A stretch of DNA of 15,194 nt. Source: ZC4RG42 sp036676355. GTDB taxonomy: Bacteria; Pseudomonadota; Gammaproteobacteria; Burkholderiales; SG8-39. Location: assembly GCA_036676355.1 (NCBI GenBank), contig JAKFDA010000091.1, forward strand, positions 1 through 15,194. Direction: 5' to 3'. Position numbers and translations under genes: made by a program. The notes below the pieces were generated by a model. It did no database searches. It saw only the letters and a list, made by a program, of their open reading frames with translations, and had not been told where the DNA came from. Below, in pieces: positions 1-6,454 of this stretch; position 1 is the first letter of the stretch, and each line of letters begins with the position of its first letter.

Positions 1-2
1 AC

Positions 3-125
3 ATGAAGGAACGCGAACGAACCGGCACATTCACAGCCCACTGCGGGGTCGCATCCATCGATGAAGCCGATGGAGCCTGCTCCACCCTTCGCGGTCCCGC
101 AATCGCGACCATCCTCGGCGCTTAA
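3..125 (+). other. Doubtful 40-codon open frame at the left edge
   Basis: An ATG at position 3 opens a 40-codon frame ending in TAA at 123-125. The predicted peptide begins MKERERTGTF and ends TILGA. I recognise no family in it. The frame touches the window edge, so it could be the tail of a longer gene. Third codon positions are only mildly G/C-biased compared with the clear genes in this window, which argues weakly against coding. The same bases also form several inverted repeats, so this may be untranslated sequence. I list it only so that the stretch is accounted for. Confidence 0.15.
54..84. repeat. Two adjacent short inverted repeats
   Basis: TCCATCG (54-60) and CGATGGA (68-74) are perfect 7-base arms around a 7-base loop. 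Next to them, overlapping by four bases, TGGAGC (71-76) and GCTCCA (79-84) form 6-base arms around CT. The two cannot form fully at the same time. No T-run follows, so this is not a normal terminator. Function unknown. Confidence 0.35.
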
Positions 126-156
126 TCAGATATTCCCTAGGAGGTCTACCGATCGT

Positions 157-170
157 CGCGCACGTGCGCG
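157..170. repeat. 14-base perfect palindrome CGCGCACGTGCGCG
   Basis: This 14-base sequence is its own reverse complement. It lies 14 bases beyond the stop codon of the DUF4124 gene. With no unpaired loop and no T-run, it is a better candidate for a protein-binding site than for a terminator. In GC-rich DNA it could also be chance. Confidence 0.3.
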
Positions 171-184
171 CTCAAGCGACCGCA

Positions 185-937
185 TCACCTTTTCGAGATT
201 TCGCTTGAGATGAAAGGCGGCGCGGCGCGAGCGCTGCGCGTCAGTTCGCCGTAGCGGCGCTTGTCTTCATCGTAGCGATGGGTGATCGCGGCCGCGTCGC
301 GCTGTTTTGCTTCGAGCAGTGCACGCTGGTCGCGCAATTCGATTTCGTTGGAATCGATGTCACGCTGCAGCTTGGTCGGGAGCCGCTTGCCCTTATGTGC
401 GGCCGCCTGCCGTGCCAGATCCTTCTGGCGCGTTTCTGCCTGCGTGACGTTGTGCTGCGCGTTCTTGATCGCATCGCGATTGTTCGCCAGCGCCCGTTCG
501 CGCGCATCGTCGATATCCTGCTCGCTGGCATAAGTCTTGAGCAGCGCCTCGTTCTTGCGCGCTTCTTCACGCGCCCGCTTCTCCGCTTCCTGTTGCCGCC
601 GCGCTTCTTCCTCGCGCGCGGCGATTTGCTCCGGCGTCAATGCCGCCGCGTGGCGTTTGATCACCGCGCCCTGACTGTTCAACTGCGCAGCGGCCTTGCC
701 GGTCGCTTCGGTAGGTAGGCGCTCGGAGTAATGCACGACGCCTTTATCGTCCACCCACTTGAACAGCGGCCCGGCAGTGGCGGTCGATGCGATGAGCAGC
801 GTTCCAACCAGACACGGCAGAGTCGCCATGCGCAAACCGGACAAAGCCCGATCGAGACCCGTGCGCGGGCTACCTGCCGCAGTGGATGTCCGCGACTCCC
901 GTTGCGCAACGACTTTGATCGGCTTTTGCTCAGGCAT
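185..937 (-). CDS. DUF4124 domain protein with long coiled coil
   Basis: From the ATG at 937 the product is 250 residues. An unusually long basic N-terminus of about 36 residues precedes a hydrophobic segment at about 38-55 ending STATA, followed by the typical DUF4124 stretch (FKWVDDKG..HYSERLP, about 59-75). From about 100 to 235 the sequence is rich in Glu, Arg, Ala, Gln and Lys and reads as a long alpha-helical coiled coil. DUF4124 proteins are envelope-associated and of unknown role. The 937 start overlaps the end of pyrE by 8 bases, suggesting translational coupling. The alternative ATG at 829 (MATLPCLVGTLL) would give an ordinary signal peptide length but lacks N-terminal positive charge and a clear ribosome binding site. 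A nearby TTG is also possible. The fold and export are inferred; the gene itself is well supported. Confidence 0.75.
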   Translation of the reverse strand: MPEQKPIKVVAQRESRTSTAAGSPRTGLDRALSGLRMATLPCLVGTLLIASTATAGPLFKWVDDKGVVHYSERLPTEATGKAAAQLNSQGAVIKRHAAALTPEQIAAREEEARRQQEAEKRAREEARKNEALLKTYASEQDIDDARERALANNRDAIKNAQHNVTQAETRQKDLARQAAAHKGKRLPTKLQRDIDSNEIELRDQRALLEAKQRDAAAITHRYDEDKRRYGELTRSARAAPPFISSEISKR

Positions 938-1580
938 ACCCGATTGCTCCGTAATGCTGACGATACTCACTGATGGCCTGCAGATATTCCGCAAGATCCG
1001 GCTCGTTCTCCAGATACATCAGCAGATCGTCTGCGGTCGCTATGGCGATGACGGGCACGCCATAGCGCTCTTCCACTTCCTGCACGGCCGATTTTTCCCC
1101 GGCGCCGCGTTCCATGCGATCGAGCGAAATCGCCACGCCGGCCAACTGGGCCTCATACGCTTCCAGTATGGCGGCCGCCTCGCGAACCGCGGTTCCGGCG
1201 GTCATGACGTCGTCCACCACGAGCACACGCCCTTCGAGCGATGCGCCGATGATGTTGCCGCCCTCGCCATGGTCCTTGACTTCCTTGCGATTGAACGCAA
1301 ACGGCACGTCGCGCCCCATGCGCGCAAGCGCCATTGAAGTCGCGGCGGCCAGTGCGATACCTTTGTAGGCCGGACCGAACAGCATGTCGAACTCGACACC
1401 GGAAGAAAGAATCGCTTTTGCGTAAAATTCCGCAAGCCGGTCGAGTCGCGCTCCGGTGTTGAACAGGCCCGCATTGAAAAAATACGGCGTGGTCCTGCCG
1501 GATTTCGTCACAAAGCTGCCGAATCGCAGCACTCCGCACTCAATGCAAAAGCGGATAAAGTCGCGCCTGTATTCAGTCAC
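930..1580 (-). CDS. pyrE: Orotate phosphoribosyltransferase
   Basis: The enzyme joins orotate to PRPP to give orotidine 5'-monophosphate in cytoplasmic pyrimidine synthesis. The 216-residue product is the usual family length. It shows TKSGRTTPYFFN (about 25-36), the flexible catalytic loop FNRKEVKDHGEGG (about 96-108) and the PRPP-binding motif VLVVDDVMTAGTA (about 119-131). The start is a GTG at 1578-1580 (reading VTEYRRDF), preceded six bases upstream by AAGGA. The frame is open further upstream, but that would add 48 residues foreign to the family and run into xth, so I reject the longer form. The gene is divergent from xth with 43 bases between starts, and its stop overlaps the DUF4124 start by 8 bases, implying one transcript. 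Confidence 0.95.
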   Translation of the reverse strand: MTEYRRDFIRFCIECGVLRFGSFVTKSGRTTPYFFNAGLFNTGARLDRLAEFYAKAILSSGVEFDMLFGPAYKGIALAAATSMALARMGRDVPFAFNRKEVKDHGEGGNIIGASLEGRVLVVDDVMTAGTAVREAAAILEAYEAQLAGVAISLDRMERGAGEKSAVQEVEERYGVPVIAIATADDLLMYLENEPDLAEYLQAISEYRQHYGAIGYA

Positions 1581-1623
1581 ACATATTCCTTGAAAGGCCC
1601 TGAGCTTCTCAGTCAATTTCAAA

Positions 1624-2412
1624 ATGTTACGCGTCATCACAATCAACCTCAACGGCATTCGCTCGGCCGTTTCCAAGGGCATTCTCGAGTGGCTGGTTGG
1701 GCAAAAGGCCGACTGCGTCTGCATGCAGGAGGTCCGCGCTCAACAGACCGATCTGTCCGACGCAATCCTTATGCCAAACGGGCTGCACGCGCACTTCGCC
1801 TGCGCCGATCGCAAGGGGTATGCGGGCGTGGCGATGTACTGCCATAGCGAGCCGGAGCGTTTCGTGTCGGGCTATGGCAGCAAGGAGTTCGATGCGGAAG
1901 GGCGCTTCCTGCAAGCTGACTTCGGACCGTTGTCCATCGTGTCCCTGTATATGCCTTCAGGCTCGAGCGGTGAGGAACGGCAGGCCGCCAAATTCCGCTT
2001 CATGGCCGAGTTCATGCCGCACCTGCAGCGGTTGGCCGATAGCGGGCGCGAATTCATTGTGTGCGGCGACTGGAACATCGCGCACAAGGAAGCCGATTTG
2101 AAGAACTGGAAATCCAATCAGAAGAACTCCGGCTTTCTCCCCGAAGAACGCGCCTGGCTGAGCGAAGTGTTCGACCGGCACGGCTGGATCGATGTCTATC
2201 GTCGGCTTCATCCCGATGCGACGGGCGAAGGCTATACGTGGTGGTCCAATCGCGGACAGGCCTACGTTAAGAACGTTGGGTGGCGCATCGATTATCAGAT
2301 CGCAACGCCCGGTATTGCAGCGAAGGCGATGCGTGCGGAGATTTACAAGACCGAAAAATTCAGCGATCACGCACCACTGATCATCGATTACGACTGGGCG
2401 ATCAATTCTTGA
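1624..2412 (+). CDS. xth: Exodeoxyribonuclease III (Xth/AP endonuclease family)
   Basis: This is a Mg-dependent enzyme that cuts at abasic sites and degrades double-stranded DNA from 3' ends in base-excision repair. The 262-residue product is close to the length of E. coli ExoIII. Catalytic landmarks are visible in order: ITINLNGIRSA (5-15), metal ligand Glu in MQEVR (Glu36), SLYMPSG, GDWNIAH with the Asp and Asn pair, GWRIDYQIAT, and the terminal SDHAPLIIDY carrying the catalytic His. The ATG start matches the canonical family N-terminus MLRVI, although the ribosome binding site is weak. The 3' end overlaps the 3' end of ampG by 11 bases, tail to tail, with no terminator between. It belongs to the ExoIII/ExoA branch; the exact substrate preference cannot be read from sequence. 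Confidence 0.93.
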   Translation: MLRVITINLNGIRSAVSKGILEWLVGQKADCVCMQEVRAQQTDLSDAILMPNGLHAHFACADRKGYAGVAMYCHSEPERFVSGYGSKEFDAEGRFLQADFGPLSIVSLYMPSGSSGEERQAAKFRFMAEFMPHLQRLADSGREFIVCGDWNIAHKEADLKNWKSNQKNSGFLPEERAWLSEVFDRHGWIDVYRRLHPDATGEGYTWWSNRGQAYVKNVGWRIDYQIATPGIAAKAMRAEIYKTEKFSDHAPLIIDYDWAINS

Positions 2413-3883
2413 CCGAGTCCCCGGCTTCGGCTTCGTTTCGTTCCGACCATTGCAGCATGCGTTTGGCCCACAGCAGCAGCAGATACGCAGGGAAGGAAAG
2501 CAGAAAGGTGAGAAAGAAGTAAGGCGCGAAGCCCATGGCCTGCGCACCGAAGCCGCTGGCCCAACCCGCCACCGAGCGCGACAGCGCGAATACGGAAGAC
2601 AGCAGCGCGTATTCCGTAGCCGAATGGCGCTTGTCGACAATGGCCATCAGAAAGGCGAGAAACGCGGCCGTTCCGAGTCCGCCGGTGAACGATTCCATGG
2701 CGCTTGCCGTATAGATCACCGCGCGATGCCACAGCAGCGGTTCGACGCCCGCGCCGTACGGCACGTAATGCGCAGCGACGGCATAACCGAGATTCGACAA
2801 GGCCTGCAGCAGGCCGAGTACCCACAACGCTTTGAAGATGCCGGTGCGGTCGGTATACCAGCCGCCCGCGACGCCGCCGGCGATCGACAGCGCGAGTCCG
2901 ATGTTTACCGAGACCAGACCGATTTCGGTGGCGCTGAAGCCCGCGTCGACCCAGAACGGTTTCACCATGAAACCCATCGCTGCGTCGCCGAGCTTGAACA
3001 GCAGAATGAAGGCCAGGGTCGGCAGGATGTACGGACGGCTGAACAGTTCCATCAGCCCGGCAAGCAGCGGGCTGCGTTCGATATCCTGCAGCGCATGACG
3101 CCGTGCCGCTGCGCGCAGCAGCGCGGCGCACAGAAAGAGGCAGCCAATCTCGGCCGCGCCCAGCGCGAAGACCCAGGCGAAGGCGAGGTCCTTGCGCACC
3201 GCCTCGATGGCGATGAGCAGAATCACGAAAACGGCGAAGGCGGCGAGGCCGCCGGCGAGGAGGGGTTGGCTCATCAGGTCGTGCAGCAGACCGCGCGAGC
3301 GATCGACGCGCGCGACGCGTATCTGTTCGCGCGGTGCGCATAACACACCGATGGCCGAAGCGATGAAAATGCCGACGACGACGAGGTAGGCGCCCGACCA
3401 CTGCACCCAGTCGGACAGCGCCAGTATCACGCCCGACGCCAGCATGCCGACGCGATAGAAACCGATACGCACACCGTTGGCCAGACCGAGTTCATCGCGA
3501 TTCAACAGTTCGATGGTGTAACCGTCGATGGCGATGTCGTTGGTGGCGGAAAAGACGGTGAACGCGCCGATCGCCAGCCATATCCACGGTCCGAAGCCGG
3601 CGTGCATCGCGAATACCAGCATGACCGCGCCCATGCACAGATCGGCGCCGGCCATCCACCAGCGATGACGGCGATAGTGATCGATCGCCGGCGCCCACAG
3701 AAACTTCAGTGTCCAGGCCAGGCCGAGCAGCGACAGCACGCCGATGTCGCGCAGTTCGACGCCCTGCTGGCGGAAGTACACCGGAAAGACGTCGTAGAAC
3801 ATGCCGAGCGGAAAGCCCTCGGTGAAATACAGCAGGGCGATCCAGTAGAACTTCGATTTCAGCAGCTTCGGTTGTGCACTCAC
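2402..3883 (-). CDS. ampG: AmpG-like muropeptide permease (MFS)
   Basis: A 493-residue, strongly hydrophobic protein with about 12-14 membrane segments. It has the AmpG-type opening (YFTEGFPLGMFYDVFPVYFR, about 18-37), followed by LSLLGLAWTLKFLWAPAIDH and a later conserved IDGYTIELL segment. AmpG transporters carry GlcNAc-anhydromuropeptides from periplasm to cytoplasm in cell-wall recycling, and so influence beta-lactamase induction where AmpR is present. No ampR, ampD or ampC is in this window. The start codon is GTG at 3881-3883 with no obvious ribosome binding site. It lies only 29 bases after the metW stop on the same strand, so co-transcription with metXW is likely. Its end overlaps xth by 11 bases. 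Substrate is inferred from family resemblance. Confidence 0.88.
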   Translation of the reverse strand: MSAQPKLLKSKFYWIALLYFTEGFPLGMFYDVFPVYFRQQGVELRDIGVLSLLGLAWTLKFLWAPAIDHYRRHRWWMAGADLCMGAVMLVFAMHAGFGPWIWLAIGAFTVFSATNDIAIDGYTIELLNRDELGLANGVRIGFYRVGMLASGVILALSDWVQWSGAYLVVVGIFIASAIGVLCAPREQIRVARVDRSRGLLHDLMSQPLLAGGLAAFAVFVILLIAIEAVRKDLAFAWVFALGAAEIGCLFLCAALLRAAARRHALQDIERSPLLAGLMELFSRPYILPTLAFILLFKLGDAAMGFMVKPFWVDAGFSATEIGLVSVNIGLALSIAGGVAGGWYTDRTGIFKALWVLGLLQALSNLGYAVAAHYVPYGAGVEPLLWHRAVIYTASAMESFTGGLGTAAFLAFLMAIVDKRHSATEYALLSSVFALSRSVAGWASGFGAQAMGFAPYFFLTFLLSFPAYLLLLWAKRMLQWSERNEAEAGDSVKN

Positions 3884-3912
3884 AGGGCGGCGGGCGGCGT
3901 GGGTGCGTCGCT

Positions 3913-4563
3913 CTATCGCGCCGACTGCGCCGGCGCGACAGGCGCTTCGGCGTGCATCTTCTCGAATCGAAATACCGCCAGACTGCCGCGCAGATTCGGC
4001 ATCACACGGATCGGCTTGCTTTCGTGCAGCACCAGGCGTTCGAGAATGCGGATCGATTTATCCAGGCAGAACTCTTCGAAGTCGCGAATGGTGCACAGAT
4101 GCACGTTGGGCGTGTCGTACCACTCGTAGGGCAGTTCTTCCGACACCGGCATCTGTCCGCCGAAGCTCAGCTGCCAGCGCGCGCGCCAGAAACCGAAATT
4201 GGGAAACGTGACGATCCCTTCGCGCGCAACGCGCAGCATTTCGTTGACGACGACTTCGGTATGACGCATCGCCTGCAGCGTTTGCGACAGGATGACATAG
4301 TCGAACGAGGCTTCCTCGAATTCGGCCAGACCGCGTTCCAGGTCGCCCTGGATGACGTTGATGCCGTTGCGCAGCGACGCGACAACTTTGGCGTCGCTGA
4401 TTTCCACGCCGTAGCCACTGGCATTTCGAGTCTGCTTCAGATATTTGAGCAGCAGTCCGTCGCCGCAACCCAGATCGAGTACGGTCGAATTCGGGCGTAT
4501 CCAGCCGGCGATCGCCGCGAAATCCGGCCGACCGTTGAGGCTGACTTCTTCTTGCGCGGTCAT
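3913..4563 (-). CDS. metW: MetW, SAM-dependent methyltransferase-fold protein
   Basis: The product is 216 residues with a class I methyltransferase fold. The SAM-binding motif VLDLGCGDG is at 28-36 and is followed by LKYLKQTRNASGYGVEIS. Further family features are VIQGDLERGL, FDYVILSQTLQAM, and VTFPNFGFWRARW with PVSEELPYEWYDTPNVHLCTI split around it. MetW is genetically tied to MetX in many proteobacteria and is thought to support the homoserine acylation step; the exact reaction, if any, is not readable here. I chose the ATG at 4563 because it forms an ATGA overlap with the metX stop, a sign of translational coupling. A longer frame to 4659 exists but adds 32 residues atypical of the family. 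Confidence 0.93.
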   Translation of the reverse strand: MTAQEEVSLNGRPDFAAIAGWIRPNSTVLDLGCGDGLLLKYLKQTRNASGYGVEISDAKVVASLRNGINVIQGDLERGLAEFEEASFDYVILSQTLQAMRHTEVVVNEMLRVAREGIVTFPNFGFWRARWQLSFGGQMPVSEELPYEWYDTPNVHLCTIRDFEEFCLDKSIRILERLVLHESKPIRVMPNLRGSLAVFRFEKMHAEAPVAPAQSAR

Positions 4564-5762
4564 AGCGGCGATGCTCCGGCGATAAGACTCTGCGCTGCGG
4601 CAGCATGCGCGTTGTCCGCAGGCGTTGCGCCGAGATTCAGGTGGATGCTGTCGAACCACGCGTGCACCAGCGCGTGATAGCGCGCATCGTCCATCAGGAA
4701 GGCGTCATGACCGTGCGGCGCGTCGATTTCGGCGTAGCTGACGTCGCGGCGATTGTCGAGCAGCGCCTTGACGATTTCGCGCGAGCGCGCCGGCGAAAAA
4801 CGCCAGTCCGAGGTGAATGAGATGACCAGAAACTTCGCCCGCGCGGGCGCGAGCGCGGCGGAAAGGCTGCCGGCGTGCGCCTGGGACGGGTCGAAATAAT
4901 CGAGCGCGCGCGTGATCAGCAGATAGGTGTTGGCGTCGAAATAGGCGGCGAACTTGTCTGCCTGATAATGCAGATAGGATTCCACTTCGAAATCGACATC
5001 GAAGTGAAATCCGAGCTGGCCCGAACGCAGCACGCGGCCGAATTTTTCCATCATGGCGTCGTCGGACAGATAGGTGATATGTCCGATCATGCGCGCCAGA
5101 CGCAGGCCGCGCTGCGGGATCACGCCATGTTCGTAATAGTTGCCGCCATGGAAATCGGGATCCGTGATGATTGCCTGGCGCGCCACCTCATTGAACGCGA
5201 TGTTCTGCGCCGACAGCTTCGGCGCGGCCGCGATCACGAGCGAGTTGGCGACGCGATCCGGATACGAGATCGTCCACTGCAGCGCCTGCATGGCGCCCAG
5301 ACTGCCGCCCATGACCGCGGCGAAGCGTTCGATGCCGAGGCGGTCGGCGAGACGCGCCTGCACTTCGACCCAGTCTTCCACCGTAATGACGGGAAACGCG
5401 GAGCCGTAGGGTTTGCCGGTCTCGGGGTTGATCGACGCAGGGCCGGTCGAGCCGAAACAGCCGCCGAGGTTGTTTACCCCGATCACGAAAAAGCGGTCGG
5501 TGTCGACCGGCTTGCCGGGACCGACCATGTTGTCCCACCAGCCGACGTTGTGGGGATCGTCGGCGTAATAGCCGGCCACGTGATGCGCGGCATTGAGGGC
5601 GTGGCAGATCAACACGGCATTGCTGCGCGCCGAGTTCAGCGTGCCATAGGTTTCGTAGACCAGGTCGTATCGAGAAACCGCCGCACCGCTCTGAAGGTGG
5701 ATGGGCTGGTCGAAATGTATGCGTGTGGCGCTGACCGGCCCGACCGAGCGTGAATCGTTCAT
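4560..5762 (-). CDS. metX: Homoserine O-acyltransferase (MetX)
   Basis: The enzyme activates homoserine by acyl transfer, the first committed step of methionine synthesis. From the ATG at 5762 the product is 400 residues, a normal length, with an alpha/beta-hydrolase fold. The nucleophile elbow GGSLGAMQALQW puts the catalytic Ser at about 154. The Asp lies in TSDWRFSP and the His in PHGHDAFL near the C-terminus. NNLGGCFGSTGP (about 97-108) is typical of the family. Whether the donor is acetyl-CoA or succinyl-CoA cannot be decided by eye; betaproteobacterial members are often labelled succinyl-specific. An in-frame ATG at 5783 would add seven residues, but MNDSRSVGPV resembles the usual N-terminus better. 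Ribosome binding sites are weak for both. The gene is preceded by a SAM-II riboswitch and terminator, and overlaps metW by four bases. Confidence 0.94.
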   Translation of the reverse strand: MNDSRSVGPVSATRIHFDQPIHLQSGAAVSRYDLVYETYGTLNSARSNAVLICHALNAAHHVAGYYADDPHNVGWWDNMVGPGKPVDTDRFFVIGVNNLGGCFGSTGPASINPETGKPYGSAFPVITVEDWVEVQARLADRLGIERFAAVMGGSLGAMQALQWTISYPDRVANSLVIAAAPKLSAQNIAFNEVARQAIITDPDFHGGNYYEHGVIPQRGLRLARMIGHITYLSDDAMMEKFGRVLRSGQLGFHFDVDFEVESYLHYQADKFAAYFDANTYLLITRALDYFDPSQAHAGSLSAALAPARAKFLVISFTSDWRFSPARSREIVKALLDNRRDVSYAEIDAPHGHDAFLMDDARYHALVHAWFDSIHLNLGATPADNAHAAAAQSLIAGASPL

Positions 5763-5809
5763 CGTTGTTCTATGAGCGCGCATGGCGCGCGCTGCGCAAA
5801 GGCATTACC

Positions 5810-5849
5810 AAAAACAAAACCCGTCAAGCTTGCGCGGCTTAAACGGGTT
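5810..5849 (-). terminator. Intrinsic terminator in the metX leader
   Basis: In the minus-strand transcript, AACCCGTTTAAGC (5849-5837) and GCTTGACGGGTT form a long stem with a small bulge around CGCGCAA. It is followed by TTGTTTTT. It begins only about six bases after the SAM-II aptamer and ends about 48 bases before the metX ATG at 5762. The position and U-run make it the natural expression platform of the riboswitch. Confidence 0.85.
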
Positions 5850-5854
5850 GCCCT

Positions 5855-5927
5855 CGCTTTAGCCGTACTTTTTTGTCTCGCCGTCGAAACGGCGGGCGCC
5901 CGCAAGCTGAATCAAATCGGCGCTGGT
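5855..5927 (-). promoter_or_regulatory. SAM-II (SAM-alpha) riboswitch controlling metXW
   Basis: Read on the minus strand, the P1 arm GCGCC is followed by the hallmark GATTTG, then GCTTGCGG, then the closing arm GGCGC (plus-strand arms within 5919-5923 and 5896-5900). Downstream come an A-rich stretch, AAGTACG and the conserved GCTAAAGCG near the 3' end. From memory this spacing and wording resemble SAM-II aptamers of metA/metX leaders: GATTT, then GCTTGC, then the P1 closing arm, then A-rich sequence, then GCTAAA. An extra stem, CGCCGT / ACGGCG capped by TTCG (5879-5894), sits in the third loop. SAM-II binds S-adenosylmethionine through an H-type pseudoknot and turns down methionine genes. 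The intrinsic terminator that follows implies transcriptional control. Full pseudoknot pairing was judged by eye only. Confidence 0.82.
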
Positions 5928-5948
5928 GGAGAGCGGCGGTTGCGTGCT

Positions 5949-5993
5949 CTGTACGTCGTGCGGTCTGCAAACCGCTCCGTACAGGCCCGGGCC
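5949..5993. repeat. Long hairpin plus GGCCCGGGCC palindrome upstream of the riboswitch
   Basis: CTGTAC (5949-5954) and GTACAG (5979-5984) pair. Inside them GCGGT (5960-5964) and ACCGC (5971-5975) pair around CTGCAA, giving a two-tier hairpin. The palindrome GGCCCGGGCC (5984-5993) starts at its last base. No T-run follows on either strand, so it is not a standard terminator. It lies between the stop of the small unknown gene (6016) and the SAM-II aptamer. Confidence 0.6.
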
Positions 5994-6015
5994 CGACTCT
6001 ACCTAGGCGTGCATC

Positions 6016-6420
6016 TTAGCGCGTTTCACCGCGGCGTTGTTGCCAGTCGGCGCGACGAAAACGCTTTCGACGCGTGAGCAGGCGATCGCGAACCCGTGTG
6101 TATTCGGCAATGCGGCTGTCCAGCGCGGCGCGTAGGGACTCGGGCAGATGGTGTGCGGCATCGTGAAAACGCGTCGTGATCGGATCGCCTTCCTGGAGGG
6201 TGTGCGGGTCCGCCGATTCGTCGGCGCCATCGTGAAAAAAGCCGGTGTGATCCTTCCACACCAGGGCGCACTCGCTGGCGCTGTGACCGTAACAGAGCTC
6301 GAAGGCGACCATCGCGCCGGTTGCGTTCTGCCAGACGAAGAGATCGAAATGGTCGTCGTGAAACCAGCGTCGCCGCAGTCCGGGTTCGTTCTGTCGCAGG
6401 CCGACAATCTCTCGTAGCAT
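6016..6420 (-). CDS. Conserved-looking small protein of unknown function, downstream of ptsI
   Basis: The product is 134 residues, soluble, with no signal peptide or membrane segment. The N-terminal half (about 18-60) has an aromatic core, RRWFHDDHFDLFVWQN followed by MVAFELCYG and CALVWKDHTGFFH. The C-terminal third is basic and helical (RVRDRLLTRRKRFRR). The ATG at 6420 is preceded by a strong GGAGG five bases upstream, and the gene begins 34 bases after the ptsI stop on the same strand, so it probably ends the gsh-pts transcript. I recall similar unnamed proteins in proteobacteria but know no function and assign none. A small hairpin, CCCCG-AA-CGGGG (6433-6444), lies between ptsI and this gene's ribosome binding site. 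Confidence 0.8.
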   Translation of the reverse strand: MLREIVGLRQNEPGLRRRWFHDDHFDLFVWQNATGAMVAFELCYGHSASECALVWKDHTGFFHDGADESADPHTLQEGDPITTRFHDAAHHLPESLRAALDSRIAEYTRVRDRLLTRRKRFRRADWQQRRGETR

Positions 6421-6454
6421 GGCGCCTCCATGCCCCGAACGGGGAGCGAGCCCT

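Noticed and set aside
1581..1724. N-terminal extension of pyrE to the ATG at 1724
   Set aside because: It runs antisense through the start of xth; the GTG at 1580 has AAGGA upstream and gives the normal PyrE length.
2450..3343. 297-residue plus-strand frame opposite ampG
   Set aside because: A shadow frame of a GC-rich gene: Gln, Arg and Glu-rich with no domain, while the minus strand encodes a clear transporter.
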